A DNA stretch of 64,000 nucleotides from Sphingomonas sp. AOB5. GTDB lineage: Bacteria > Pseudomonadota > Alphaproteobacteria > Sphingomonadales > Sphingomonadaceae. The position numbers were made by a program, and so were the translations under genes. Location: the NCBI RefSeq assembly GCF_029433115.1, contig NZ_JARNTV010000015.1:1-64000 (forward strand), read 5' to 3'. This document shows, in pieces, positions 1 through 9,292 of the stretch. The stretch's first letter is position 1. Each line of letters opens with the position of its first letter. The notes beneath the pieces were generated by a model. It was not told where the DNA came from. It ran no database searches and worked only from the letters and a program-made list of their open reading frames with translations.

Positions 1-1188
1 GGCCTTCGGCTCGGGCGGACGGGCGGCGAGCGCGCTGCGGCCGACGAACGCCTTCAACTGGGTCGCGACATTGCCGCCGAGGCCGCCCCAGGGATCCCAT
101 TCCTCGCCCTCGGCGATGCCCAGACTCGCGCGCAAAGTGGCGATCTGGGGCGGGTTCATCATCCCCGAATGATTGTCCTTGTGGCCCGCCAGCGGCAGGC
201 CGAAGCCCTTGATCGTATAGGCGATGAACAGGGTCGGACGCTCGTCCTGCGCGCTATCGAACGCGTCGATCAGCGTTTCCATGCAATGACCGCCCAGATT
301 GGTCATGAGCCGGGCCAGCGCATCGTCGTCGAAGCTGGCGAGCAGCTTTTCGACATTGGGCCGGGTGCCGATATCGACGGTCAGCCGCGCCCGCCATGCC
401 GCGCCGCCCTGATAGGTCAGCACCGCATAATCGGCATTTGGGCAGTTATCGATCCACTCCTCCAGCGTCTTGCCGCCGGGCCGCTTGAACGCCGCCTTTT
501 GCAGCTTGCCATGCTTGAGGGTGAGGACGCGCCAGCCGCAGGTTTCGAAGATATCGTCGAAGCGGCGGAACATGCGGTCCGCGGTGGTGTGATCGAGCGA
601 CTGGCGGTTGTAATCGACCACCCACCAGCAATTGCGCAGGTCGTGCTTATAGCCCTCGATCAGGCACTCGTAGATATTGCCCTCGTCCAGCTCGGCATCG
701 CCCATCAGCGCGATCATCCGCCCGGCACCGGCTTCGTCGAGCTGGCCGTGCGCGATCAGATAATCCTGCACCAGGCTGGAAAAGGCGGTGACCGCGACGC
801 CGAGGCCGACCGAGCCGGTGGAGAAATCGACCGGGATCTTGTCCTTGGTGCGCGAGGGATAGCTTTGCGCGCCGCCAAGGCCGCGGAAGCGCTGGAGCTG
901 ATCGAGGCTCTGATTGCCCAGCAGATAATGGATCGCGTGCAGCACCGGCCCGGCATGCGGCTTCACCGCCACCTTGTCCTGCGGGCGCAGCGCGTGGAAA
1001 TAGAGCGCGGCCATGATCGCGGTCATCGACGCGCAGCTGGCCTGATGCCCGCCGACCTTCAGCCCGTCGCGCTTCTCGCGCAGGTGGTTGGCGTTGTGGA
1101 CGGTCCAGGACGAGAGCCAGCGCAGGCGGGTGTCGAGCAGCTCCAGCATCTGCCGGGTCTGGGCCTGTTCGCTGATCGTCGTCGTCAT
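1..1188 (-). CDS. Homodimeric 2-oxoacid dehydrogenase E1 / transketolase-like protein (3' part outside window)
   Basis: The first 396 codons of a thiamine-diphosphate enzyme are visible; the frame stays open to the left edge. The segments HNANHL (residues 31-36), VGGHQASCAS (45-54) and KPHAGPVLHAIHYLLG (76-91) match the N-terminal half of AceE-type pyruvate dehydrogenase E1 and its transketolase relatives. The ThDP/Mg motif is present as GDAELDEGN (163-171) followed by N194-QS, so the usual third residue of GDG is Ala. The ATG at 1188 has AGAGG just upstream and lies 17 bases after the FAH-family gene, so they are probably one operon. The expected reaction is decarboxylation of a 2-oxoacid or ketol transfer in the cytoplasm; the substrate cannot be told. 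The family is fairly sure, the exact enzyme is not. Confidence 0.75.
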   Translation of the reverse strand, partial: MTTTISEQAQTRQMLELLDTRLRWLSSWTVHNANHLREKRDGLKVGGHQASCASMTAIMAALYFHALRPQDKVAVKPHAGPVLHAIHYLLGNQSLDQLQRFRGLGGAQSYPSRTKDKIPVDFSTGSVGLGVAVTAFSSLVQDYLIAHGQLDEAGAGRMIALMGDAELDEGNIYECLIEGYKHDLRNCWWVVDYNRQSLDHTTADRMFRRFDDIFETCGWRVLTLKHGKLQKAAFKRPGGKTLEEWIDNCPNADYAVLTYQGGAAWRARLTVDIGTRPNVEKLLASFDDDALARLMTNLGGHCMETLIDAFDSAQDERPTLFIAYTIKGFGLPLAGHKDNHSGMMNPPQIATLRASLGIAEGEEWDPWGGLGGNVATQLKAFVGRSALAARPPEPKA

Positions 1189-1205
1189 GGGAAAGCCTCT
1201 GGGTC

Positions 1206-2054
1206 CTAAACCTGCTCGGTCACGATCCGGTGCCGTTGCGTGCCGAGCTTGTCCGCACGGCATGTAACCACGTCGCCGGGTTTGAGATAGACCGGGTTTT
1301 CAGCACCATAGGCGACGCCTGCCGGGGTACCGGTCTGGATCACGTCGCCGGGCAGCAGCGTCTGGAACTGGCTGATATGCGAAACGATCGCGGCGATAGC
1401 GAATACCATGTCGCTGCTGGAGCCACGCTGGCGCACCGCGTCGTTGACCTCGAGCTGCATCGCCAGCGCCTGCGGATCGCCGACTTCGTCCATCGTCGTC
1501 AGCCAGGGGCCGAGCGGGGTGAAGCGGTCATAGCTCTTCCCCTTGCCGTGCTGGCCGCCCATTTCCATCTGCCAGGCGCGCTCGGAGAATTCGATCGACA
1601 GGCACAGGCCGCCGATGTGCGACAGCGCCTCGGCTTCGCTGAGATGCCGTCCGGTGCGGCCGATCACGATCGCCAGTTCGATCTCCCAGTCCAGCTTTGC
1701 CGCGCCCGGTGGAATCGCTACATCGTCGTTCGCGCCGCACAAGGATGCGATGCTCTTGGCGAACAGCATCGGGTGGGTGGTGAGGGCGAGGCCGGTCTCG
1801 ACCGAGTGATCGACATAGTTCAGCCCGACCGCGAAGATCTGGCGCAGCCCGGCCACCGGTACGCCCAGCCGCGGCGTGCCCGGCACCAGCGGCAGCCGGT
1901 CGATATCGACTGCGCCGAGGATCGCGAGCGCATCGGGTGAGAGCAGTTCGGGCGTCCAGTCCGTCACCAGCGGTGCGACCGAGCGTAGCCGGCCCTCGCC
2001 GTCGATCAGCCCGGGCCGCTCCGCTCCCATCTCTCCGTACCGGACCAGCTTCAT
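1206..2054 (-). CDS. Fumarylacetoacetate hydrolase (FAH) family protein
   Basis: 282 aa, the usual length for bacterial FAH-family hydrolases, isomerases and decarboxylases that act on ring-cleavage products and acylpyruvates. The core starts at FAVGLNYVDHSVE (74-86). The metal-binding LDWEIELAIVIG segment (121-132) supplies E124 and E126, and KSYDRFTPLGPW (173-184) and GDVIQTGTPAGVAYG are typical. The third metal ligand is usually the Asp of an N-D-V motif; the aligned position here reads I-E-F (E155), an Asp to Glu change. It is cytoplasmic. It lies downstream of a TBDR and just upstream of the ThDP enzyme, which suggests cleavage of a 1,3-diketo or acylpyruvate intermediate (inference). 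Confidence 0.88.
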   Translation of the reverse strand: MKLVRYGEMGAERPGLIDGEGRLRSVAPLVTDWTPELLSPDALAILGAVDIDRLPLVPGTPRLGVPVAGLRQIFAVGLNYVDHSVETGLALTTHPMLFAKSIASLCGANDDVAIPPGAAKLDWEIELAIVIGRTGRHLSEAEALSHIGGLCLSIEFSERAWQMEMGGQHGKGKSYDRFTPLGPWLTTMDEVGDPQALAMQLEVNDAVRQRGSSSDMVFAIAAIVSHISQFQTLLPGDVIQTGTPAGVAYGAENPVYLKPGDVVTCRADKLGTQRHRIVTEQV

Positions 2055-2107
2055 CGCACTTCATCCCATCCGCCCGGGATGCCCGGGCCTTTGTACGCTC
2101 TTGGTCA

Positions 2108-2139
2108 AAGGGCCGGGCGCAGCGTTGCACCCGGCCCTT
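2108..2139 (-). terminator. Hairpin after the TBDR gene
   Basis: Ten-base perfect arms AAGGGCCGGG (2108-2117) and CCCGGCCCTT (2130-2139) with a 12-base loop lie in the gap between the TBDR stop (2176) and the FAH-family start (2054). Read on the minus strand, the hairpin is followed by only a short T run, so it may attenuate rather than stop transcription. Confidence 0.5.
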
Positions 2140-2175
2140 CACGCCTTCCCTTGCCGTCGGCCGAAGCCGGACGGA

Positions 2176-4374
2176 TCAGAAGCCGAACTTCAACCCGACG
2201 CCGTAGGTCGCCGGATCGCTGACGACGGCCGACACCGCGCCGCCGAAGCGGAACGCCATCACGATGTGCCGGTCGCCGGTGATGTTGTGGCCGAAGACAT
2301 AGGCTTCGAGGCCGTTGGCCAGCTCGATCCCGGCGCGGGCGTCGAGCTTGTGCCAGCCGCCGGTCGAGACCTGGGCTTCGTTGGCGGCGGTGAAGTAGCT
2401 GTTCGATTCCCAGCTATAGCTGAGATTGAAGTTCAGCTTGTTGTCGCCGCCGATCGGCGTCTTGTAGTTGATCGATGCGCCACCCGACCAGCGCGGCGCC
2501 TGATTGAGCGCGTTGCCGGCGCGGTCCGCGGTGGGCGCCGGCGTGCCGACGCATTGCGGATCGTTGTTCTGCGGCGTGCCGGTGGTGATGCCTTCGCAGA
2601 AATTGGTGTAGACACCCTCCGAATAGGTCGCCTGGGCGCTGAGCGTCAGCCCGTTGACCGGCACCACGATCAGCTCGCCCTCGATACCCGTCACCTTTGC
2701 CGAGCCGACATTCTCGATCCGCGAGATCAGCGGCGAGATCAGGCGGCGGAGCTGGATGCCGGCATAGTCGTAGCGGAAGGCCGCGGTGTTGAGGGTGATG
2801 CGGCGATCGGCGAACTGCATCTTCGCGCCGCCTTCATAGGCCCAGAGCTTCTCCGCGCCGAAGGTGTTGAGCGCGCCGCCCGCACCCGGCTGATAGGCGA
2901 AGCCCGGCGACTGATAGCCGCGGCTGGCCTTCACATAGAACAGCAGGTTGCTGTCCGGCTGGAAGTTCAGGCCGGCCGAGGGCAGGAATGCGGTGTCGTT
3001 CACATTGCCGATGATCGGCGGATATTGGCCCGGCGTGCCCGCGGTCGAATAGTCGATCGAGAAGTCGCGCGTCTCGTAATTGACGCGCGCACCGGCCACC
3101 ACGGTCAGCGTGTCGGTGATGTCGAATTCGAACTGGCCGAAGCCGGCGAGCGCGGTCAGGTGGTTCTGCGCATGCGGGCGCGGATCGAGGCGCAGCTGCG
3201 CCTCGGTATAGGCGACCGGATTGACGCGAAGCATCACGTCGCCTTCTTCCTGATAGTAGTTGGCGCCGATGGTGAAGCGCAGCCGCTCACCGGTATAGAC
3301 GCCGCGGACCTCCTGGCTGAACGTGTCGATCTTGTTGGTGAAGATCGGCTGGATCGAGGTCGCGGTGGTCGCGTCGATGTCGTAGATCGTGAAGAAATCG
3401 AAGGTGCGATAGGACGAGACCGAGGTGACGGTGAAGTTGTTCGCCGCCTCGAAATTCATCGTCAGCGAGACGCCGCCGGTCTTCAGCCGGGTGCCGATCT
3501 GATCCTCGATATTGGTCGAGACGGTCTTGGTGTTGAACAGCACCTGGCCGCTCACCAGCGTGGCGGGGGTGAAGATGTCCTGCGAGTAGCGGCTGGTGTA
3601 ATCGCCCGACAGGGTCGCGTCGAAACCGCCATTCTCATACTTCACCCGCGCGCGGCCGGTATAGCTGTCGGTCTTGCCGATGCGGTTGTTGGTCACCGTG
3701 TTGCGGTAATAGCCGTCGCGCGACGAATAGGAGCCGGACAGGCTGCCCGAGAAATTGCCGCCCAGCGGACCGGCGACATAGCCGCCCAGGTCGATGCTGT
3801 TGTAATTGCCATAGCTGGCGGCAAGCTTGCCTTCGAGCTGCTGGCTCGGCTCGCGGGTGATGATGTTGATCGCGCCCGCGGTGGCGTTGCGGCCGTAGAG
3901 CGTGCCCTGCGGACCGCGCAGCACCTCGACCCGCTCGACATCCTCCAGCGCGAAGAAGGCGGCGTCGGGTTTGGCGAGGAATACGCCGTCGAGATAGACG
4001 GCGGTCGCCTGGCTCGCGCCGATCGGCACCGGCTGGCCGGCAATGCCGCGCAGCGAGACAAGGTTGGTCGAGTTGACGCCGGCAAAGCCGGTGATCGACA
4101 GGCCGGGAATGGCGCCCTGCAGATCCTCGGCCGAGGCGATGCCGCGGCTTTCGAGGCCCTCCGAACCGAGCGCGGAGATGGCGATCGGCACATCCTGAAG
4201 CCGTTCGGAACGGCGCTGCGCCGTCACGACGATATCGGCATTGGCGGGTTCGGCCTCGGCCTGTTCTTCGGTGGCGGCCTGTGCCCAGGCAGTGGCCGGC
4301 ATGAGAGCGCTTCCTGCCAGCAAGAGACTGGCGACACCGAGGGTGCGACCATGGCCGCGCGTGAGAATCTTCAT
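2176..4374 (-). CDS. TonB-dependent outer-membrane receptor
   Basis: About 732 aa from the ATG at 4374, chosen because GGGGAGGAAG lies just upstream and the protein then begins with a clean Sec signal peptide ending near the AWAQ cleavage site. The mature N terminus carries a TonB-box/plug start (ADIVVTAQRRSERLQDVPIA) and the plug signature DVERVEVLRGPQGTLYGRNA. The rest is beta-barrel repeats ending in an aromatic residue (LKFGF), as outer-membrane insertion requires. It should import a ligand across the outer membrane with TonB-ExbBD energy. No STN domain is seen. It lies between an acyl-CoA ligase and an FAH-family hydrolase on the same strand, so an organic carbon source is more likely than iron (inference). 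Confidence 0.93.
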   Translation of the reverse strand: MKILTRGHGRTLGVASLLLAGSALMPATAWAQAATEEQAEAEPANADIVVTAQRRSERLQDVPIAISALGSEGLESRGIASAEDLQGAIPGLSITGFAGVNSTNLVSLRGIAGQPVPIGASQATAVYLDGVFLAKPDAAFFALEDVERVEVLRGPQGTLYGRNATAGAINIITREPSQQLEGKLAASYGNYNSIDLGGYVAGPLGGNFSGSLSGSYSSRDGYYRNTVTNNRIGKTDSYTGRARVKYENGGFDATLSGDYTSRYSQDIFTPATLVSGQVLFNTKTVSTNIEDQIGTRLKTGGVSLTMNFEAANNFTVTSVSSYRTFDFFTIYDIDATTATSIQPIFTNKIDTFSQEVRGVYTGERLRFTIGANYYQEEGDVMLRVNPVAYTEAQLRLDPRPHAQNHLTALAGFGQFEFDITDTLTVVAGARVNYETRDFSIDYSTAGTPGQYPPIIGNVNDTAFLPSAGLNFQPDSNLLFYVKASRGYQSPGFAYQPGAGGALNTFGAEKLWAYEGGAKMQFADRRITLNTAAFRYDYAGIQLRRLISPLISRIENVGSAKVTGIEGELIVVPVNGLTLSAQATYSEGVYTNFCEGITTGTPQNNDPQCVGTPAPTADRAGNALNQAPRWSGGASINYKTPIGGDNKLNFNLSYSWESNSYFTAANEAQVSTGGWHKLDARAGIELANGLEAYVFGHNITGDRHIVMAFRFGGAVSAVVSDPATYGVGLKFGF

Positions 4375-4471
4375 CAGCTTCCTCCCCATATGGGCGCGCC
4401 CGGTTATGCGGGCTGCGTGGCAGACCTTAAGTGCGGTCCGGGCCTTTCGGCGCATGATCAGTTTCGATGCA

Positions 4472-4494
4472 GGCCATGTCGGAAACCAATGGCC
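4472..4494. promoter_or_regulatory. Inverted repeat upstream of the TBDR
   Basis: GGCCAT and ATGGCC, spaced by 11 bases, about 100 bases upstream of the TBDR start and just after the ligase stop codon. It could be an operator or a short hairpin; no regulator is linked to it by sequence. Confidence 0.25.
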
Positions 4495-4506
4495 CCCTCG
4501 CCTGCG

Positions 4507-6126
4507 CTATCCCGCGAGGTGATCGCGATAGCGGTCGCGCAGCACCTTCTTGTCGATCTTGCCGGTGGCGGTCAGCGGCACGGGGGTGAACACCACCGCA
4601 TCGGGCATCCACCATTTGACGATACGGGTGGAGAGAAAGTCGCGGACCTCGGCTTCGCTGACCGTCACGCCCTCATGCGTCTCGATCGCGAGCAGCGGGC
4701 GCTCCTCCCATTTGGGGTGGAAGATGCCGACCACCGCCGCGATCTTCACGCCGGGACAGGCGACCGCGACATTCTCCAGATCGATCGAGCTGATCCATTC
4801 GCCGCCGGACTTGATCACGTCCTTCTTGCGATCGGTGATGCGCATGAAGCCATAGGCGTCGATCGTCGCGACGTCGCCGGTATCGAACCAGCCGTCCGCG
4901 TCGGCCGCATCCTCCTCTGCGCGGAAATAGCGTTGCACGCACCATGGCCCGCGCACCATCAACGCGCCGGATTGCTCGCCGTCATGGGGCAGGTCGGCAC
5001 CTTCCTCGTCGACGATCTTGAGTTCGATGCCGAATTGCAGCCGGCCCTGACGGGTCCAGATCACCTCGTCGAGATAATCCTCGCCCTCATCCGCGAGCTT
5101 GGGCGTGGGTGTCGCGACGACGCCGAGCGGGCAGGTCTCGGTCATGCCCCAGAGCTGACGGACGACCACGCCGTATCTCTTCTGGAAGGTCTCGGCCATG
5201 GCGCGGGGCACCGCCGATCCGCCGATCACCAGCCGCTGCAACGTGCCGGCATCGCCGCCGGTCGCCTCGAGATGCGCGAGATACATGGTCCAGATCGTCG
5301 GTACGCCGCCCGAGAAGGTGACACCTTCGTCGCGGATCAGCTCGTGCAGGCTGGCACCGTCCATCTTGTCGGCGGGCAGCACCAGCTTGCAGCCGTTGAT
5401 CAGCGCGATGAAGGGCAGGCCCCATGCCGTCGCGTGATAGAGTGACGAGCAGGGCATGATCACGTCGAACGCGGAGAAGCCCAGAGCGCTGTTCAGCCCG
5501 CCGGCCATGGCGTGGAGCACCACCGCGCGATGGCTGTAGAGCACGCCCTTGGGATCGCCGGTCGTGCCCGAAGTGTAGCAGAGAAAGGCCGCGCTGTTCT
5601 CGTCGAAGACCGGCCATGCGAAGCCGTCTTCCTGTCCGGCCAGCAGGGCCTCATAGCCGGTGGCGCCGACCGTGCCGGGATCGAGCCGGGCATCGTCGGA
5701 GAGCATCACATAGTGCCGCACCTGGCCCAGATGCGGCTTCAGCCGCTCGACCAGCGCCAGCATGTTGCGTTCGAAGAAGAGGACGCCGCTGCCGGCATGT
5801 TGAATCGTATAGGCGATCTGGTCCTCGGCCAGCCGCGGATTGGCGGTGTGCAGCACGGCGCCCATGCCGGTGACGCCGTAGAACAGTTCGAGATGGCGAT
5901 GCGTGTTCCAGCCGAGCGAGCTGACCCGGTCGCCCGGCGCGACGCCCAGCGTCACCAGCGCCCTGGCCAATCGCCCGGCGCGGCGTTCGAGCGCGGCATA
6001 ATCGTAGCGCCAGATCGGCTCGTCGATCAGGCGCGAGACGATCTCGCGATCGCCATGTGCCGTTGCCGCAAAGCGCAGGATCGCGCTGATCTGGAGCGGC
6101 GTGGTCTGCATCAGGCCCGGCAACAT
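4507..6126 (-). CDS. Acyl-CoA ligase (AMP-binding, FadD-like)
   Basis: 539 aa from the ATG at 6126, which has GAGAGG upstream. All adenylate-forming motifs are present: the P-loop YTSGTTGDPKG (184-194), LWGMTE (325-330), DGWFDTGDVA (411-420), the hinge DRKKDVIKSGGEWIS (432-446) and the C-terminal catalytic Lys region TGKIDKK. It makes acyl-CoA from a carboxylic acid, ATP and CoA in the cytoplasm. Length and motif spacing fit medium- or long-chain and aryl-alkanoic acid ligases. The TBDR follows 132 bases downstream on the same strand, suggesting that the imported compound or its acid product is activated here. The substrate is not known. Confidence 0.9.
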   Translation of the reverse strand: MLPGLMQTTPLQISAILRFAATAHGDREIVSRLIDEPIWRYDYAALERRAGRLARALVTLGVAPGDRVSSLGWNTHRHLELFYGVTGMGAVLHTANPRLAEDQIAYTIQHAGSGVLFFERNMLALVERLKPHLGQVRHYVMLSDDARLDPGTVGATGYEALLAGQEDGFAWPVFDENSAAFLCYTSGTTGDPKGVLYSHRAVVLHAMAGGLNSALGFSAFDVIMPCSSLYHATAWGLPFIALINGCKLVLPADKMDGASLHELIRDEGVTFSGGVPTIWTMYLAHLEATGGDAGTLQRLVIGGSAVPRAMAETFQKRYGVVVRQLWGMTETCPLGVVATPTPKLADEGEDYLDEVIWTRQGRLQFGIELKIVDEEGADLPHDGEQSGALMVRGPWCVQRYFRAEEDAADADGWFDTGDVATIDAYGFMRITDRKKDVIKSGGEWISSIDLENVAVACPGVKIAAVVGIFHPKWEERPLLAIETHEGVTVSEAEVRDFLSTRIVKWWMPDAVVFTPVPLTATGKIDKKVLRDRYRDHLAG

Positions 6127-6321
6127 GGGATATCCTCTCGTTCGTTCGCGGCCTTGGCGCCGCCGATTTGCCCCCAGCCTACAAGCCGCCCCGGGCTGCG
6201 CCACATGAAAGCTTTGCGGGCCGCTCATCAACGCTGCTGATGGACCGCCGCGATATCGATCATGGCGCGGGCGGGCGCAGCCTTGCTAACAGGATGGGAA
6301 AATCCACAGGAGAGGAAGCCG

Positions 6322-6852
6322 ATGCACAATCCGCGCGTACCGGTATCACTGGTCGCCGAGCCGCAGGACGAGATCGTCGCGGAAGTGTTCGGCCGCCTTG
6401 CCGCGGGATCGGTGGGGGTGGTCAACATTCACCGCACGCTGGCCAATTCGCCCGAGGTGTTCGCGGCATTCATCGGGCTGGCCCATGCGCTGCGCTTCAA
6501 GACGATCCTCGATCCGGCGGAGCGCGAGCTGGCGATCCTGCGTGCGCTGTTCGTGCATCACGGCGATTATGAGATCGGGCATCACCGGCGTCTCGGCGCG
6601 GCGGCGGGGCTGAGCGACGCCGAGATGGACGTGGCGTGCAGCGTGGGTGACGGGGCAGGGCTGACCGATCGCCAGCGCGCGATCCTTGGCTATGCCGATG
6701 CCTTTGCGAAGGGCCGGGGGGTGGTGCCCGCGGATGCGGCGGCGCTGACCGGCGTGCTGGACAATCGCAGCGTGGTCGAGCTGTCGCTGACCCTCGCACT
6801 CTATGTCGGGCTGGCGCACCTGACTGCCTCGCTCGACGTGCCGGTCGATTGA
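6322..6852 (+). CDS. Carboxymuconolactone decarboxylase / AhpD-like family protein
   Basis: 176 aa from the ATG at 6322, preceded by GGAGAGGAAG. The protein is helical and has the family core ERELAILRA followed by HHGDYEIGHHRR, where Glu and His of the Y-E-x-x-H segment replace the CxxC of true AhpD peroxidases. This points to the CMD branch. The biochemical role is uncertain because many family members are annotated only by fold. It is divergent from the acyl-CoA ligase (195-base gap) and just upstream of a LysR gene. Confidence 0.8.
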   Translation: MHNPRVPVSLVAEPQDEIVAEVFGRLAAGSVGVVNIHRTLANSPEVFAAFIGLAHALRFKTILDPAERELAILRALFVHHGDYEIGHHRRLGAAAGLSDAEMDVACSVGDGAGLTDRQRAILGYADAFAKGRGVVPADAAALTGVLDNRSVVELSLTLALYVGLAHLTASLDVPVD

Positions 6853-6896
6853 CGCGCGGCGTCACTTCTCCTTAGTTTCGGGGACAGGAGAGGGAA

Positions 6897-7817
6897 TTGG
6901 CGTTTCGGGGATCGCTTCAGGACATCCGCCTTTTCGTCGCGGCCTATGAGGAGAAATCCTTCACCGCGGCGGCACAGCGCGAGAACAGCACCCAATCGGG
7001 TGTGTCCCATCATATCCGGCAGCTCGAGATGCTGCTCGATGTGAAGCTGTTCGTGCGCGAGAAAGCGGGGGTGAGCGCGACGCCGGTGGCCGACCTTCTC
7101 TATCGCCACTGCATCGAATTGCTGCGCTCGCTGGAACAGGCATCGATCGACGTTGCGCGGTTCAAGGGTGGGTATGAGGGCAGCTTTACCGTCGGCATCA
7201 TCCCCGCGCTGACCCACCGGATCGCGGCGCCTGCGCTGCTGCGCTTCAACGCGCTGCACCCCAATGTGAAGGTGCGCATCGTCGAGGCGTACAGCACGAT
7301 CCTGCCCTCGATGGTCGCCGCCGACGATGTCGATTTCGCGATCTGCACGCTGCAGGGCGGCGCGCCAGGCGTGGAGGCGCGCGCGCTGTTCACCACGCCG
7401 GAATGCCTCGCCTCGCGCCACGATCCGCAAGACGGCGAAGCCTGGCCCGGTGCGCCGGTCAACATCATCTGGGCGAGCGGGATGGAGGCGCGGCGGACCG
7501 CGATCATCGCCGCGCTGGCGGCCAAGGGCGTCGAGATCGGCGCGTCGTTCGAAGTCGATTCGGCGCTGGCCTCGCTCGATCTGGTTAGCCGAAGCGACTG
7601 GCGGATGGTCAATCCGCTGGTGATGTTCGATCCGGTCGCCGATGCCGGCAGGCTGCGCGTGCGGCCGCTGGACGATTTGTCGTTCGACGTGATGCTGTTG
7701 CGGCGGACCAGCACCCAGCTCGCGCCCGAAGCCGAGGCCTTTGCCGAGATCATGATCGAGGAAGCGCGCCGCGCGACCGATGCCTGGGGCGTCGCGTCCG
7801 CCGTCACCGCCGGCTGA
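6897..7817 (+). CDS. LysR-family transcriptional regulator
   Basis: 306 aa with a TTG start at 6897 supported by GGACAGGAGAGGGAA upstream. The N-terminal winged helix-turn-helix covers about residues 5-65 (FTAAAQRENSTQSGVSHHI), and a periplasmic-binding-like effector domain fills the rest. It lies 44 bases after the CMD-family gene and about 120 bases before the flavin monooxygenase gene on the same strand, so it may regulate either neighbour, or the divergent ligase/TBDR operon. The effector is unknown. Confidence 0.9.
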   Translation: MAFRGSLQDIRLFVAAYEEKSFTAAAQRENSTQSGVSHHIRQLEMLLDVKLFVREKAGVSATPVADLLYRHCIELLRSLEQASIDVARFKGGYEGSFTVGIIPALTHRIAAPALLRFNALHPNVKVRIVEAYSTILPSMVAADDVDFAICTLQGGAPGVEARALFTTPECLASRHDPQDGEAWPGAPVNIIWASGMEARRTAIIAALAAKGVEIGASFEVDSALASLDLVSRSDWRMVNPLVMFDPVADAGRLRVRPLDDLSFDVMLLRRTSTQLAPEAEAFAEIMIEEARRATDAWGVASAVTAG

Positions 7818-7827
7818 TTTCATCAGG

Positions 7828-7842
7828 GGGTCCGATGGACCC
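7828..7842. promoter_or_regulatory. Short hairpin after the LysR gene
   Basis: GGGTCC-GAT-GGACCC, a perfect 6-base stem, lies 10 bases after the LysR stop codon with no T run. It could be a weak terminator or an operator for the next gene. Confidence 0.25.
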
Positions 7843-7935
7843 GGCGTAAATTCATCATGCCCGCCGCGCCGCCGCTGCGCGTAAGCTCCGGCGCAGCGAA
7901 CATGCCCGGCAGGGCAGACCAAGTGAGAGGACGCA

Positions 7936-9285
7936 ATGCCCAAGGAAATCCGCCTGAACGCGCTCGAGCAGGGCAATCCGAGCTTCCAGGCCTTTGGCCT
8001 CTGGGCGCATCCGAACGATCGTTCGATGGATTACACCAAGCTCAGCTACTGGACCAATTACGCCCGGATGCTGGAGCGCGGGCTGTTCGACAATTTCTTC
8101 CTGGCCGACGTGTACGGCATCCCCGACGTTTACGAGGGCAAGGCCGACGCGGCGCTGCGCAACGGATCGCAATCGCCCAGCCTCGATCCCGCGATCGTGG
8201 TGGCGGGCATGGCCGGCGCGACCAGCAATCTGTGCTTCACCATGACCGGCAGCGCCTCGTACGAGCAGCCCTATCAGTTCGCGCGGCGACTCTCGACGCT
8301 CGACCATATGACCGAGGGCCGGCTCGGCTGGAACATCGTCACGTCGTATCTGCGCAGCGGGGCGCTGGCGATGGGCAAGCCCAGTCTGACCGAGCACGAC
8401 CTGCGCTACGAAATGGCCGATGAATTCTGCGAAGCGGTCTACCGGCTGTGGGAGGAAAGCTGGGCCGAAGGCGCGCTGCTGAAGGATAAGGAGAAGCGCC
8501 TCTATACCGATCCCTCGAAGATCAAGGAGATCGTCTACGAGGGCCAGTTCCACAAATTCCGCGCGATCCATGCGGTCGAGACCTCGCCGCAGCGCACCCC
8601 CGTGCTGTTTCAGGCAGGTGGTTCGGAGCGCGGGCGGCAGTTCGCGGCGACCCATGCCGAGGGCGTCTATCTCAACGGTACCAAGCCCGAGCTGGTCAAG
8701 GCGCAGGTCGGCCGGGTCCGTCAGGCGCTGGCCGATCAGGGCCGCGATCCGCAATCGGTGAAATTCTTCACCGGCGTGTCGGTGTTCGTCGACGAGACCG
8801 AGGCGCTGGCGAAGGCGCGCTATGAGGACTATCGCAAATATACCAGCTTCGAGGGGCTGATCGCCGCCATGTCCGGCATCATGGGCATCGACCTGTCCAG
8901 ATATCCGCCCGACGAGATCATCCAGTACGAGAAGAACGACGCCAACCAGTCGGCGCTGGAGATGTTCACCCGCGGCAACCAGTGGACGCTGCGCCAGGTG
9001 CTTGAGGAAAAGGCGCTGTGCGGCACCAATGTCGCGATCATCGGCGATCCGGGTCAGGTGGCGGAAGAGATGATCCGCTGGATGGACGAGACCGATATCG
9101 ACGGCTTCAACATCGCCCGCATCGTCAATCCCGAGACGACCGAGAATTTCATCGAGATGGTGGTGCCTGAGCTGCAGAAGCGCGGCCGCTACAAGACCGA
9201 ATACCGGCCCGGCACCTTCCGCGAGAAGCTGTTCGGCTATTCGCGCATCGCGCCCGATCACATGGCTGGCAAGTTCCGCCGCTGA
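7936..9285 (+). CDS. LLM-class flavin-dependent monooxygenase (NtaA/SnaA/DszA type)
   Basis: 449 aa, the normal length of this bacterial luciferase-like subfamily. Typical stretches include ERGLFDNFFLADV, QFARRLSTLDHMTEGRLGWN and VLFQAGGSERGRQFAATHAE. These enzymes use FMNH2 from a separate reductase and O2 to hydroxylate or oxidatively cleave C-N or C-S bonds, or the backbone of xenobiotics. No flavin reductase lies next to it, so one encoded elsewhere would be needed. The start ATG at 7936 follows AGTGAGAGG. The substrate cannot be inferred from sequence. Confidence 0.9.
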   Translation: MPKEIRLNALEQGNPSFQAFGLWAHPNDRSMDYTKLSYWTNYARMLERGLFDNFFLADVYGIPDVYEGKADAALRNGSQSPSLDPAIVVAGMAGATSNLCFTMTGSASYEQPYQFARRLSTLDHMTEGRLGWNIVTSYLRSGALAMGKPSLTEHDLRYEMADEFCEAVYRLWEESWAEGALLKDKEKRLYTDPSKIKEIVYEGQFHKFRAIHAVETSPQRTPVLFQAGGSERGRQFAATHAEGVYLNGTKPELVKAQVGRVRQALADQGRDPQSVKFFTGVSVFVDETEALAKARYEDYRKYTSFEGLIAAMSGIMGIDLSRYPPDEIIQYEKNDANQSALEMFTRGNQWTLRQVLEEKALCGTNVAIIGDPGQVAEEMIRWMDETDIDGFNIARIVNPETTENFIEMVVPELQKRGRYKTEYRPGTFREKLFGYSRIAPDHMAGKFRR

Positions 9286-9292
9286 TCGGGCG

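Noticed and set aside
1876-5445. Very long open frame (about 1189 codons) on the plus strand
   Set aside because: It lies antisense to the TBDR and ligase genes, has Arg/Asp/Gly-biased content and no domain; it is a by-product of high GC.
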